Origin: Syngnathus acus
Taxonomy: Eukaryota; Chordata; Actinopteri; Syngnathiformes; Syngnathidae
Reading direction: 5' to 3'
NCBI RefSeq assembly: GCF_901709675.1
Contig: NC_051095.1
Span: 19,060,456-19,124,455, forward strand
DNA length: 64,000 bases
The notes under the pieces are model-generated. The model ran no database searches. It had not been told where the DNA came from and was given only the letters and a program-made list of their open reading frames with translations. This document shows positions 1 through 11,577 of this stretch, one piece after another; positions within the stretch are counted from its first letter, which is position 1, and every line of letters starts with the position of its first letter. The position numbers and the translations under genes were made by a program.

Positions 1-484
1 CTGGGCGACGCGGCCGGGAGGTCCTCCTGGCTGCCTCACAGGGAGTGGCTGGATAATGCGGTTGGCTGCTGACTGAACCTTTTGGCTGTGACACAGAGCC
101 CCATGTCTGGCTGATAAGAAGCTGAATTTGTTCTGCTAATTTTGTCTTTTTATCCGTCGGACGCAAATTCTGCCTTCACAAGACCCAGGAGTGAGTGGGA
201 GCAGTGTCTGTTTGCCTTTCTATGAACTGTAACAACTTTAGTGTCGCTAAACATCCGAAAACTAATCGCCAAGACCACTCGCCACCATAATTCATAAGCA
301 CATTCCTCCCATTGTCTCCTTCAATCTGTAAAAATAATTTAAAGAATGCTCAGCGCAATAGTTTTGAGTTTGCGAGGTCCTTGGTACGTCCTCATCTTCT
401 GATTCCCGTCATTGACAAAATAGTTGTCACTCAAGTTTTTATATTTTATCATTTATGATTGTGGAGTGTGAGTTTACTTACGTT
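1..484. other. Unassigned non-coding sequence
   Basis: The first ~100 bases are moderately GC-rich, then the sequence becomes AT-rich. I see no convincing ORF, splice-site pair or repeat family here. It lies upstream of the putative first exon and may be 5' flanking DNA. Confidence 0.4.
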
Positions 485-659
485 CACATATTTACTCAAA
501 TTTTTCGCCTGTTTCCTCACATAGACACTGTTGGAATATGATAACCCGCTTGACAAGCGAGCGTGCTGGATTTTACCTCACATATTCACTCAAATGACTG
601 TTTTTTGCGTCTTTTCCGACACACTGTTGAAATATGAGCATGCGTGCTGGATTTTACCT
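485..659 (+). repeat. Two-unit direct tandem duplication
   Basis: Two adjacent related units: 485-578 (94 bp) and 579-659 (81 bp). Both begin CACATATTYACTCAAAT, contain GACACTGTTGRAATATGA, and end GCGTGCTGGATTTTACCT. The second unit lacks about 13 bp around the CCCGCTTGACAAGC stretch. It sits some 0.8 kb upstream of the putative promoter. Confidence 0.8.
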
Positions 660-687
660 CCAGCTAATCCATACCGGAGGGTGTGGA

Positions 688-695
688 TGACGTCA
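688..695. promoter_or_regulatory. CRE-like palindrome TGACGTCA
   Basis: A perfect 8-bp cAMP-response-element consensus just downstream of the tandem duplication and about 0.7-0.8 kb upstream of the putative exon 1. It could bind CREB/ATF factors, but a single 8-mer is weak evidence. Confidence 0.25.
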
Positions 696-894
696 TATCG
701 TTGACAAACACAACGGGGTCCGTAGGGGAAAATAAATAGTACATTTTAATTGTACCTGAATAAACACACATAAAAAATATATTTGAACTATTTATTACGT
801 AGAAAAAGCAAAACACCCCAAATAAATTCTAGCGCTTATATGGTCTCATTTTACTACAAACATTTTACTTTTTAAAAGTCATCATATATGAAAA

Positions 895-1323
895 CTGGCA
901 GCTCGGTGGAACACTGGTTAGCACGTCCGCCTCACAGTTCAGAGTCAGAGAGTCAGAGTCAGCTTTATTGTCAATTCCTTCATGCTAAGACACACAAAGA
1001 AACCGAAATACCGTTCGATTCCACCTCCAACCCTCCCTGTATGGAGTTTGCATGTTCTCCCCGTGCCTGCGTGAGTTTTCTCCGGGCAATCCGGTTTCCT
1101 CCCACATCCCCAAAACATGCATGGTAGGCTGATTGAGCACTCCAAAATGCCCATAGGTGTGAGTGTGAGCGCAGATGGTTGTTCGTCTCTGTTTGCCCTG
1201 CGATTGGCTGGCAACCGGTTCAGGGTGTCACCCGCCTACTGCCCGATCGATGACTGCTGGGATAGGCTCCAGCAAGCCCACGACACCCGTGGGTACAAAG
1301 TGGTACAGAAAATGGATGGATGG
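895..1323 (+). mobile_element. tRNA-headed SINE, full length, with 11-bp target duplication
   Basis: The head carries a pol III box A-like stretch (TGGTTAGCACGTCCGCC) and, displaced by a nested insertion, a box B-like stretch (CGTTCGATTCC). The body contains the widespread teleost repeat motifs GGAGTTTGCATGTTCTCC and CCCTGCGATTGGCTGGC, and the 3' tail is (ATGG)n. The element is flanked by a perfect 11-bp direct repeat ATATATGAAAA at 884-894 and 1324-1334, which supports retroposition. Further partial copies occur near 4.4, 25.9, 30.4 and 57.9 kb. It is non-coding and depends on LINE machinery. Confidence 0.8.
941..1012 (-). mobile_element. Nested, severely 5'-truncated LINE tail
   Basis: A 72-bp insert separates box A from box B of the host SINE. 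On the minus strand it reads as a retroposon 3' end: GACAATAAAG followed by a (GACTCT)n-type tail. A 4-bp direct repeat GTTC flanks it (937-940 and 1013-1016). A sister insertion of the same 3' end lies at 26491-26555. Confidence 0.6.
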
Positions 1324-1389
1324 ATATATGAAAATTATATATTATAAAATATGGACGTGAAGTTTTTTGGTTTATTATTTGGTTAATTC

Positions 1390-1520
1390 CTCATTTATGT
1401 GGCACCTTTATACGCTAGTAAGCTTGAAACACGCATGAGATGCGTGAGAAAGGGCTGGAGTGAGGGGGAACGATGATGGGGAGGAGCGAGGGAAGGGAAG
1501 GTGCAGGGAGGTGGAGGAGA
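1390..1520 (+). promoter_or_regulatory. Putative core promoter of the host gene
   Basis: The sequence shifts from AT-rich to purine- and CpG-richer DNA here (GGGGAACGATGATGGGGAGG, GGAGGTGGAGGAGAAGG), without a clear TATA box. It directly precedes the candidate first exon, so a dispersed CpG-type promoter is inferred. The start site cannot be placed by eye. Confidence 0.4.
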
Positions 1521-2042
1521 AGGCGTGTGGGAGGACGGAGACGGAAAGAGAGAGCGTCAGAGAGCGAGAGAGTCTCCAAATTCCGCTGCTGTCTCAGCAT
1601 CCATCCTGCATGAGACGATGTTCCGGAGAGCAGGTGGCGCCGAGCGGAGGACACCCGCGAGCGGCCAAAATCAATAGGAGGACGACCGAGAGGAATAGTC
1701 TGCCATCACTTCCTCTCGTCTGGGCTTGATCTGCTTCAAACTTTCCACTCCTACGCACCACCTCCCTGTGCAGTTTTTTTTTCTTTTCTTTATTTTTTTC
1801 CCATTCAGCGGGGTGCACCGCCCGGCCGGAGCCGCGAAGAAGGCGACGAGAAGCGCTTGTGGAGATCTTCAAGTTCACCATCGAGGTGGAGGAATTATAG
1901 ACGGACGAATTCCTCACAATCCTGTCTTTCCTTTCACACGGATTATGCGTTTGTAGCGCCAAGTAAATTCGAATCGGATTCGGATTGAGTCGGGGTGAGA
2001 CAGACTTGACGGAGGATTTTTTTTTTTTCCTGCTGCTGTGAG
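1520..2042 (+). other. Putative first exon (5' UTR) with splice donor
   Basis: This CpG-richer stretch includes GGCGCCGAGCGGAGG and GCCCGGCCGGAGCCGCG and stands out sharply from the AT-rich surroundings. It ends TGCTGCTGTGAG followed by GTAAGC, a consensus donor with the intron starting at 2043. Several short upstream ATGs (for example near 1611 and 1618) open only small frames that stop within the block, so it looks untranslated. The exon start is a guess. The next candidate exon is 42576-42617. I do not recognise the gene. The alternative is an isolated CpG island with a chance donor. Confidence 0.55.
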
Positions 2043-4316
2043 GTAAGCGTAGAACGCATCACTTGCGCAAAGTTGCAATACGCTGACGTTCGAATGTCTG
2101 CTTAGCTCCCCACTTCATTTTGGGGAAAGGGGAGTGTTGGGTGAGGGGGGATGCAATGCGCGCTCCCACTGTGCATACTTGTGCACGCGTAACTGTGCGC
2201 CAGTTTGCACCTGAGCGCGTGGAATTGCCGTCCAACGAGATGCTTCAATATGCACAAAGCATTGTTGAAGCCCCCCGTTACATTGTGACTTGCTTGCCTG
2301 TCTCCAGTTTCAGCTATCTGGTGTTGCTGCCCCTTTTTATTATTTTTTTCATCGCCGCTGAAAAAGTTAAACGCTTCATGTATGTTTGCAACGCCACCAG
2401 GCAGGGGAAAAAAAGCTTTTAAATTATTCATTTGCATCCTGGCGTGGTGGGCGCACTATATTGAAATATTTAAAATGACTGAATACTAGAACCTACCTGC
2501 TGACAATTAAATGTACCCTTTAGTGTGAGTAGGTAGAGAAAAAAGGGTATTTAAGAAGTAAGCCGATAGGTGGCTCAAGTGACCACTGCAAAGCAGTCCG
2601 ACTGCATGGATGCACTCAACTGTTCTATTCGCTTAGTCCACATTTCAGGCAGGCTATATTCGAGTGGATGGTGAGTTTGGTGTGACTGGTGTCTGAGTGG
2701 GTGACACATGCTTGTCGCGCTTCCCACTGTCTTTAATGTTTTATATAGTGCTATGATGCAATTAAAAAAAAAAAACAAGAACAACCATTATATATGGTTT
2801 TGTAGTTTGTATATCTGTGTTCCCAAGATATGTGTAATCCTCCCCTATCTCTGCCGAAAGGGGGGTGTATTCATTTTTATTTTTTTTACTATATATTCAA
2901 CAGAGACAAACAGCTGTTTTTTCCCGTGATTTTTCTGTAGGGTGAGATAATGCGGCCACTGACTCACTGGATGGGCAATTGTACGAAGGGCGTCATTCAT
3001 CGTTGTTGACGACTGCATTTCATGCATTGGAAACGTCCGGATTCATTTTGTGGTTTACTAGTGTTAATCTGGAAGTGCTGCTTCCTGTTAAAAGGTGGAG
3101 GAAGGTGTCCCTCAGGAACACTTACTTACTCCAGGGGAGTCCCAAATTGTGGGGCACCCCAAGCGGTGTGTGTGATTAAAAACGGTCCTCTCGTAATCAG
3201 TCCCTATGATGATTTGCAGTATTGCGATCTCTGTTAAAAAAAAAAGGATAAACCCATTGAATTCTACTGATTTATTTTACTCATGAGGGATCTTTCTCTC
3301 TATCTGGCACAAGATGTCCTGAACCTGTGCGTACAGTACCATAATACCGCAAGACTATCAAGGCTTTCTGGAGTAAGATGTGCTACCCAGTGTCAGACAG
3401 ACTGCAACTCATGTTTTCAATTTGAGATGGTTCAATGAAATTGCTAAAACTTTCCATCAGCAGCACAAGCTATTTTTTTCTTCTTTTTTTGTGCGTCATC
3501 AGCGCAGGCAAAGTGACACGACCCCTACCCCTCCCATTATTGGTGCAAGCAGTCGGCCACCCTGATGACTTCTGGTCGTAAGAGTTATTTCTTTCGGGAA
3601 TTCGAGTATGATGGCTTGGTAGAAGAACATAATGCAAAATGTGCCTATAAAGAATGACTAATATTGCAGGCAATACATTTAATACATTATCACATTTACA
3701 ACAGTGCCATCCATCACTCTTCATCATGACTAATCCCATGTAAGGTTAATATATACAGTAAATATAACACTGTTTTGACGTTAGAATTAGCAGCTAGCTG
3801 TGAGAGGTAGCATGTCTGCAATTGGTCAACTTTAGACCTGCGAGCAATGCAGATAAGTCGGTTAACTAGCGTGGCTAACATGCTCGCATACCTACGTAGT
3901 CTTAAATCTGTGATGCCATTAAAATACCAGGAAGGTATTCTGGAGTGACATGCGTTTCCTGGAGTAAGAAATATTGGTCTCTGTTATATTCTGGATTTGT
4001 GTCTGCTCTGGGATGTCTAAAATCTATGCAGGGTACAATGACATTTCAAGACCAAGGTACTGTGGAGTGAAATGTTACTGCTCAGTTTCAGGGAGTTTGG
4101 TTTTAGTTATGATCTTGGCCTGTGTTCAGTAAAGGATGTCTTGATTCCTAACATTGGTTGGAACGTTTTTGCTTTGTAAAATAGAATGAAAAATAAAATA
4201 ATAATAATGATCCTAATCTATCTGTGCTGCCAACAGTGTTTTGCCTGAACGCGTTCAATGAAGGAAAGTTCATGAACTCGTTCATAATTTGGACGAACGT
4301 CAACTGAATGTAGCGC

Positions 4317-4321
<5 letters not shown>
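2043..4321. other. Putative intron 1 start; no gene seen
   Basis: AT-rich sequence with short T and A tracts (near 2330-2350 and 2765-2775). No repeat family or coding signal was recognised. The open frames here are short and of biased composition. Confidence 0.45.

Positions 4322-4349
<28 letters not shown>
4322..4349. repeat. (TA)n microsatellite
   Basis: About 14 uninterrupted TA units directly abutting a truncated SINE copy. Confidence 0.9.
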
Positions 4350-4482
4350 GAATCTCCCAGCTGACTTCAGGCAGGAGGCAGGGGACACCGTGTACTGGTT
4401 GCCAGACCGCGGAGGAAACCCACGCAGGCACAGGGAGAACATGCAAACTCCACACTGGAAGGCTGGAGCTGGAATCGAACTG
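4350..4482 (-). mobile_element. Truncated SINE copy (antisense)
   Basis: The minus strand carries the SINE body motifs (GGAGTTTGCATGTTCTCC, then GTGGGTTTCCTCCG, then a TCAGCTGGGA-like end). The middle is deleted relative to the 895-1323 copy, and the head is lost. Confidence 0.7.
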
Positions 4483-7275
4483 CACTGCACTTTCTTTGTA
4501 AAAAAGAGAAGCCACACAAATATACATTACTTAAATGCACATTGAGACCTATACATCAACATAGAATTAAAGACACTTGCAGTTCAACACAATTTTAACT
4601 TGCCACCTATTTGTCACTTGTACGTGCTATTATTTTATTGATGCTCTTCAATTTGGAGGGCACCGTCAAAAACAAGCCCTTCACTCAGAAGCACAACAAT
4701 GTATTTTTAGCTCGTCCAAGGACATAGGAAGAGGGAAAAAAAATCAATGACGACAGAGACAGAGAATGGGTTTCAAATTCAACGTTATATTTTCTCCCGG
4801 CAAAGACGTTTGACTACAGTTGGAACTGATAGTGTATCATATGAAACCCAGACCGGAGTCTTGTATGTATGATTTCAGCATATGTAGTATCATTGCTTCC
4901 AGTCGTTCCAAAATATTTGGGCTGCGATGTTTAATTGCAATTGGCTGCTTTGGGTCCGCTGGACCCGGGTGCAGAAAAATCATACTCTGTCCCACCACTT
5001 TCGAATCTGCCCCTGTGGGACCACCGCCGCAATATGCTCCAGCAGATGTGTCGTTTATGAGACGTGCCTGCTCGCTCATCACGAGTCGTTCATTAATAAT
5101 AGTGGTATAGAAATACACCAGTGTGTGTTTGCTTGTGTGCTGGATTTTGTCAAATTAGCAGAGATCTTGTGGTGCCTTCATGAAAATAAGACATTTCAAA
5201 CAAAATGCAATAGAAGCTCAAGCAACAATGGTGGTGTCAATGGACACTATATTTGAATTCATCAGTAATATCGAATCAGGTGACCAACGATAAATACCTA
5301 GTTATGCATTGAAATTGGGTATTTGTAGCAATAAATCCAAGTTTAAGTAGTAGACAATGATAGTTTTGCTTCCGTTTCGAGTTTCAGCTTCAAGTGAGAG
5401 CTTTCTAATTTCCCAGCAGTCTTGAATGCATACCCTTTAAAATGAACCATCTTTCAGTCACATAAAACCTAAAACAAACGTTCCGTTTTTAAGATTTTGT
5501 ACTTCCTCTTTGAGTTTTGTTGCAGTGAACTCAATGGGGCCTGCATCACTTGGGCCCACGATTGGTCAATGAGTATCCCTCCATGCATCTGGTGTGGAAT
5601 GCTACTAGTTGCAAGGGGCTCTCTCAGGCAGGTGGAGTGGAGGATTTCCTGTGAGGAGTGAAAAGGGCCACGTGGGCCACCGAGCCAGCTCTCAGAGACA
5701 GCGGCATGGTGGCTGGTGTCGCGTTGAAGCGTGACCTTCCAGGCGGTTCCGACGAGGGCAATGAGCGCCTCTCCACCTTGGCAGACGTCTCCTTTGTGCG
5801 AGTATGAACAAGAAGCTTTAGATGAGGTTGAGGGGGTGACACCGCTGCTGAAAACAACCCAAAACAAAGAGGTCTAGACAGGGAGGGGAGAAAACAAGCT
5901 CCTCTGGTAGTTCAAAAGTAGACATTTGCCATGGTGACTTTGACATCCTATAAAACAAACATAAAAATAATCATGCAGAGTTAGCAGTCTTAACTCAAAT
6001 AATACTGAACAAACCCGATAAAAGGGTGTTAAAATTGCCTGGGTTTGGGTTTCAAATTATGCTTTTTTTAGGTTTTGAAATTAGGATTTTCAAATTAGGT
6101 TTTCAAGTTTGGGCTAGACCCTAACTGATTACTCTTTCAATCATAGCTAAAGGCTGAAGTTCAATTAAGTATTTCATATTAGGGTAACTAACAGTCCTTG
6201 TGCAGGTCCTCCTAATAGAAGGACTGACGCATTCATAGACGTTTGTTTTTGCAAGGAGCAAAAAGAGAACAAGGACACAAGTGAGTGTGTTGTACTGAAC
6301 GTTCCTGTTGGCTGCTTAACTCATTGAGCTTGAATCTGATTGACGTGGTTCCGTGACTCCCCATCAAGAGGCTGAGTGATCACAGGAGCCCAACTCCACT
6401 CACTATTGATGAAGACATGGGACTGTCCTTGGCGTTCAAGTAACAAATGGACTCATCATTGGATTTTGTTTCACTCGAAACTTCTGTCACCTTCATTGCG
6501 ACTTTGTGTACTTGCTAAAATAAGACAGGTTTCACACAGGGAGTAGCAACTCAAACATTGGTTAGGGTTTCAAGCTAGAGTTATTCTTTAAAAAAAAAAA
6601 AAGTTTCAGCCTCATGTTGCGTTTTTAGCTTTTGTTTGGAGACCTACATAGAATGCGCTTGGGAATGGCTCTCAAAAGAGGATTTTGAATTCATTTGAAA
6701 TCATGATTTACACCCTGGGTTTTGTTCCAATTTATATTTTCAAGATTAATGTTTCAAAGCAGGGTTTCAAGCGCAGGATAGGGTTTCAATCAAACCAAGA
6801 TTTGGTTGATTTCAAATTATGTTTTCAGGCTTGGGCCAATGTTTCAAGAGGATTTTAAATTACAATTTAAATATTTTTTTACAGTTCCAAATGAGGGCCT
6901 TGAGTCTGGGGTTGTGTTCCAAATGATGCTTCTAATGAAGCCTACATATACTACATACTGTGCATGGTCACAATACTCCACAACGCTCATTGACCTTCAT
7001 CATGAGTAAACACGAGCCTCTGCTCTTGTCAACGCATGTCGTCGTCACGCCTCCTGAATGAAAAATCAATGAGCTTTAATTAGCTCTTGTGTTAGGTTTT
7101 CAATTCCCCTACCACTCTGAGCTATTTCCTGGATGGATGAAAGAGTTTGAGGGGTGGTTGGGGGGGCAGCATTCTAAGGACCACCTCAGGGCGAGGTCAA
7201 CTTGTCCAGCTCCATCTTCTGGTCGAAGCCTGGAGGGGCTTTTTGTAGCTACTGTATTGAGATTAAATATAGTTT
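4483..7275. other. Intronic-type sequence; GC-richer block at 5470-5870
   Basis: Mostly AT-rich unique sequence. The block 5470-5870 is GC-richer and contains a 132-codon antisense frame (5867-5469) whose product I do not recognise. It shows no domain, no codon pattern and no splice context that would make it a gene. Degenerate TTAGGG/TTTCAA repeats start near 6030. Confidence 0.4.
6030..6850 (+). repeat. Degenerate TTAGGG-TTTCAA repeat tract (part 1)
   Basis: Recurrent variants of GGGTTTCAAAT and ATTAGGATTTTCAAATTAGG occur at 6040-6125, 6555-6575 and 6735-6850, interleaved with unrelated sequence. The period is irregular (roughly 10-16 bp). The same motif returns at 8.8-9.2 kb and 19.1-19.9 kb. 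Confidence 0.5.
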
Positions 7276-7584
<309 letters not shown>

Positions 7585-7930
7585 TAGCTCCAGGGAATAT
7601 AAATTGCAGTTCACATACTGGACACCATGATAAAATTGCATTAGATAGATTCCAGGAAATTGGGACATTTCCAACCTCAGACTAGGAAAAGTACAATGTT
7701 GTACAACTCACTAAAATACTATAAACTATATCGTTGTACCTTGAGATATGAGTTTGATTCGCTCCGTGATTATAATCTATATAATCACATAATACCCTTC
7801 CCCATTGAAATGAATAGAAATACAATTAATCCGTTCCAGTCCCCTCAAAAACTACCCAAATTAACATTTTTTAGTTTTGTCCATAAGAAGAATTGTACTC
7901 AACAGATTTGCACTGTATAAAAACACAGAG
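7585..7930. other. Short AT-rich spacer
   Basis: No feature recognised between the GT array and the following MITE. Confidence 0.5.
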
Positions 7931-8569
7931 TACCGTATTTTCCGGACTATATATCACTCCGGAGGAAAAGTCGCACCGGCCATAAAATGCATAATAATGA
8001 AGAAAAAGACATATATAAGTTGCACCGTAGTATAAGTCACACTTTTGGGGGAAATTTATTTGATAAAATCCAACACCAAGAACAAACACGTCATCTTGAA
8101 AGGCAATTTAAAATAAAAATAGAATAGGCAACAACAGGCTGAACGATACAGTATGCTAACGTTACATAAACACATAAACAAGGAACTGAGAACGTGCCTG
8201 ACATAACATATTAAGAGTTATTCGAATAATTATAGCATAAAAAACATGCTAACATGTTTATCGAACCATCCGTGTCACTCCAAATCATTAAATTCAGCAA
8301 AATCTTCATCTTCATAAACAACTCCGCTAACTCCGGAAGTAGAAGATGCAGCGCTTCCTCTTCTACGTGGCTTACAACAATCTCATCGTCAGTTGCAGTG
8401 CCAGTTATTCCACAGGCCTTGAGCGCCCTCCTGTGGTTTAATGTGAAAATAACATGTGAAATAATATAATGTGTTAATAATTTTACACATAAATCGCTCC
8501 TGAGTATAAATTGCACCGCCGGCCAAATTATGAAAAAAAACTGTGATTTATAGTCCGGAAAATACGGTA
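7931..8569 (-). mobile_element. TACCGT-group MITE, subfamily B, copy 1
   Basis: A 639-bp element (including TA at both ends) with a perfect 21-bp terminal inverted repeat starting TACCGTATTTTCC. The target duplication is TA, as for the Tc1/mariner/pogo superfamily. Its left end corresponds, reversed, to the right end of the 15363-16157 copy (shared AAAATCCAACACCAAGAAC and CAACAGGCTRAACGATAC). It is therefore the same subfamily in opposite orientation. Non-autonomous. Confidence 0.8.
8345..8440 (-). pseudogene. Possible transposase C-terminal remnant inside the MITE
   Basis: The minus strand reads HRRALKACGITGTATDDEIV followed by an acidic stretch. Pogo/Tigger (DDE, CENP-B-like) transposases often have a similar C-terminal segment, an aromatic/basic stretch then a CGI-type motif and acidic D/E-D residues. 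The resemblance is from memory and short. The frame runs on past the MITE end, so it is not a functional gene. Confidence 0.3.
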
Positions 8570-9840
8570 ATAATCTGGCCGCATAACCTGCAAATGCGTA
8601 AACTTCCTTTCTGGTTGTTCTTGTTCTGTGGGCTGTATTGGCACTTGGCAAACAGTTTAAGATGTTGTTTGCATTTTAATGGCACATTACAGCAACCAAG
8701 AAAGCCAACGTGAATTGATGGTGGCTGGATACTGCCATCTAGCAGTGGGGTCTGAAAGGCATTAGTATTTATTTATGTGTCATTTTTACACAACCCATTT
8801 TGAAATTAGGGTTTGAGGTATCGATATGATTTGAAACAATGATTAGGGCATTTGCTGCTAAACTCATACTCCACAAACGCAATATTAATCAGGAATAAGC
8901 TAGGCAGATGTATGCCTGCATCTGCAGATATATTATCGCAGCAAAAATGGCACCTCCCTCAGGTGAGTAATTGTAATCTTAGACATATTTTTCCAGAATA
9001 AATACTTGGACTAAATTTTAAAAACACAGTTTAAATACACAGTTTAAAAGTAACATGACAATTTTAGAATAAACAGGAAGTTTTGACATTTCGGGTTGAC
9101 TTTTTCGAGCCAGGGTTGGGGTTTGAAAGTAGGGTTTCAAGCCAATGTAAGTGATTCAGTTTAGAATTTCAAGCCCATAATAGGGTTTCAAACAAAGATT
9201 AGCCTTTCAAGTGAAAACATAATAAAAAGAAAAAGCATTGCTACATTTTTTGAATTGCAAAAAGTAGCACAATCTGGTGGACAAAGCTAGTTGTTGTAAT
9301 TGAATTCTTAACTTGGAGTAGAAGACACTGGAACAATGTTGAACGTTCACTGGTTATTACTGAATGGTAAAACATCTTTATCATTATTATTAAGATGGTG
9401 TCCCTTTTGCACGTGATGTTCCTTTCCACCAGCGTTACTTGAATCAGTGAAGTCGTGAGCAAAGCAGATGAAAAAGGACACATTTGAGCGACAACATTGA
9501 ATGAGCCCCGTTTGAACGTGCCTGACACAAGTGGCGCGTCCCCATTTATTACACCAAATTCCTGTGTGTGTTTATATAGAATGATTGCAATGTTTGTTTC
9601 AAATTTGGAAAAAAAAAACAACAGGAATAGGAGTGTATAAATGGCTTTGTGCAAGTATAAAATGGAGTTTTCCCTTGAGGGACATTAAAGCCTTGGTGTT
9701 GTTCTGAAGTAGTTATGTTCACAATGTTTCCAGACGTAGTGAACACCCACACACACTAATGACTCCGCAGTCTCCTCTTGGATAAAGTTTGCCTCAAACC
9801 TACCTTGCAGCTAAAATTGAAGTTGCACTGGTTTTGACTT
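8570..9840. other. AT-rich spacer with more TTAGGG-TTTCAA units
   Basis: Units such as GAAATTAGGGTTTGAGG (near 8803) and AGTAGGGTTTCAAGCC (near 9131) continue the degenerate repeat seen at 6.0-6.9 kb. A 137-codon antisense frame at 9654-9241 is not recognisable and I do not call it. Confidence 0.45.
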
Positions 9841-10260
9841 GTCAAGTCAAGTCAAGTTTATTTGTATAGCCCTAAATCACAAGCAGTCAGTCTCAAAGGG
9901 CTTCACATAGACAAAAATTGACAATTATTCTCAAAGCATCCCCTGATCTTAAGCTCCCAAAAGGGCAAGGACAAACTCAAAAAAACCCTACCAGGGAAAA
10001 ATGAGAAACCTTGAGAAGGGACCACAGATGGAAGGATCCCCCTTTCAGGATCACCAGGCTGCAATGGATGCAGAGAGGGCACAAATAATACATAATATGA
10101 AAATCAGTGAAAAAGTGGATGTCTAAGTCAAAGCGAAGAGCTGCCGGAGGTGCCCTCGATTGTCCTGGCAGTGTCTTCGAGGAGGGTGAGCTGCAGTTCC
10201 CTCATCCTGAATTGGTCCACGAGAATCCAGATAGCCGCTGTCAGCTTGGGTGCCACCTAA

Positions 10261-10312
10261 CCACCTCCCCAGCCGGGGAGGGGTGGGGGGAGGGGGGGAG
10301 AGGGAGCGAAAA
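10261..10312 (+). repeat. G-rich polypurine tract in LINE 3' UTR
   Basis: Runs of 4-7 G separated by A or T (GGGGAGGGGTGGGGGGAGGG). On the + strand this could form a G-quadruplex; in the LINE RNA (minus sense) it would be the pyrimidine complement. Confidence 0.6.
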
Positions 10313-10341
10313 CAAACTCCAGCCGAATCGGCCACTACAGG

Positions 10342-10471
10342 TTAATTAAAGGCCATATCATAGAAATGTGTCTTTAAACGTGTCTTAAATGTTTCTAGTG
10401 AGGTAGCAGTTCTGATATCCATTGGTAGGGCATTCCAAAGCTCTGGAGCCCGAATAGAAAATGCTCTAGAC
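10342..10471 (-). pseudogene. C-terminus of the same LINE, left of the hAT insertion
   Basis: The minus strand reads RAPELWNALPMDIRTA and LETFKTRLKTHFYDMAF then stop, the usual C-terminal signature of teleost L2-like elements. It joins the 11578-12321 part across the hAT element, with a further small frame mismatch near the insertion point. Confidence 0.8.
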
Positions 10472-11569
10472 CAGGGGTCACCAAACTACGGCCCGCGGGC
10501 CGGATACGGCCCACGGGACCGTTTAATCCGGCCCGCCAACCCTGAACAAATTGTATTATTAAACTTTTTTTTTTGGTCATTTTGCCTGCAATGACTGCGT
10601 TTCCCCAGTAGATGGGGAAGCGCTCGCCTGCGCATTTACTACCGGAAGCCGTGTCAGAAAGCTCGGTGCACACAAGTGCGTATACGTACTCAGTAGTACG
10701 GACATGGCGCACTCGCGCTCTATTTGTATCAGTCCCGAATTTTAGAGCGTGGGCTCTGACGACAGCAATTCTTGTAATTCGCAGCGCTGAGCTTTCAGAT
10801 GCAGTTTTGCGCTAAAGCCACCCACAAACCTTCCCCTGGAATCCTTCCATTAAATGAGTCGCCCAAGGAAAAGCAAGGTGGACACAGTGCCGAGCGTTTA
10901 AAAGAGAGTGGCCAATTTGGCTCGACGTACGCGACGTGACGTTCAGCCACATGAACGTCAACATCAAACCGTCACAGATCGAGGTAAACGGACCAACACC
11001 TCGGATCTCACCTAAGAATTGCCACAACAAATTTTACTCCAGACTATGACGCACTAGCAAACTTTAACAAAAAAGACAGCGGTGTCTACAAGCCTACTGG
11101 AACCTACAAAAGGATTATAAGGAAGGACACAAGAACTTTAAGAGACTGCTCATATGTGTCAGAGAGATTCTGCTCTGACAACTGAGCTGAACTTTTATCT
11201 GTTAAGATTGTGCATGGCACAACAGAAGTTAATGGTCCATGGCTTTTTTTTCTATGAGGAAACCCAGAGAGAGTTATTTAGTTATATTTATTTCCTGTTT
11301 TTTTCTGTGAAGAACTCAGAGAGGGTTATTTAGTTATTATTTATTTCATTAATAGTGTTATTATTTGTTTCCTGACTTTTTTTCTGTAAAGAACCTGGAA
11401 AGGGTTATTAAATAACCGTTATTTGGTTATATGTGGCTTTCTGGAAAACAATAAATTTTTTAAGCTCCCCTACGATCGTCACACTTTTTCTGTTACAAAC
11501 TGACACCGGCCCCCCATCAGAGAAGGGAAAAGTTATGTGGCCCTCACAGGAAAAAGTTTGGGGACCCTG
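10472..11569 (+). mobile_element. hAT-Charlie-like non-autonomous element
   Basis: The 1098-bp element begins CAGGGGTCACCAAAC and ends GTTTGGGGACCCTG, an imperfect terminal inverted repeat. Identical 8-bp direct repeats CTCTAGAC flank it (10464-10471 and 11570-11577), the hAT target-site signature. The GC-rich left end (ACGGCCCGCGGGCCGG) is typical of the Charlie group. It inserted into the antisense LINE, so it is the younger of the two. It retains only a decayed transposase start. Confidence 0.85.
10854..10960 (+). pseudogene. hAT transposase N-terminal remnant
   Basis: ATG at 10854 opens MSRPRKSKVDT, resembling the first residues of Charlie-type hAT transposases related to GTF2IRD2-like proteins. 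The frame breaks at once: a one-base shift is needed to read CRAFKREW in the next frame. The zinc-finger (BED) and DDE regions are absent, apparently deleted. Recognition is from memory of the family. Confidence 0.5.
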
Positions 11570-11577
11570 CTCTAGAC

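Noticed and set aside
897-1030. tRNA gene at the head of the SINE
   Set aside because: Only box A- and box B-like segments remain and a nested insertion separates them. No cloverleaf can form.
5469-5867. 132-codon antisense frame in a GC-richer block
   Set aside because: No recognisable domain; an overlapping frame in another register is almost as long, as expected by chance in GC-richer DNA.
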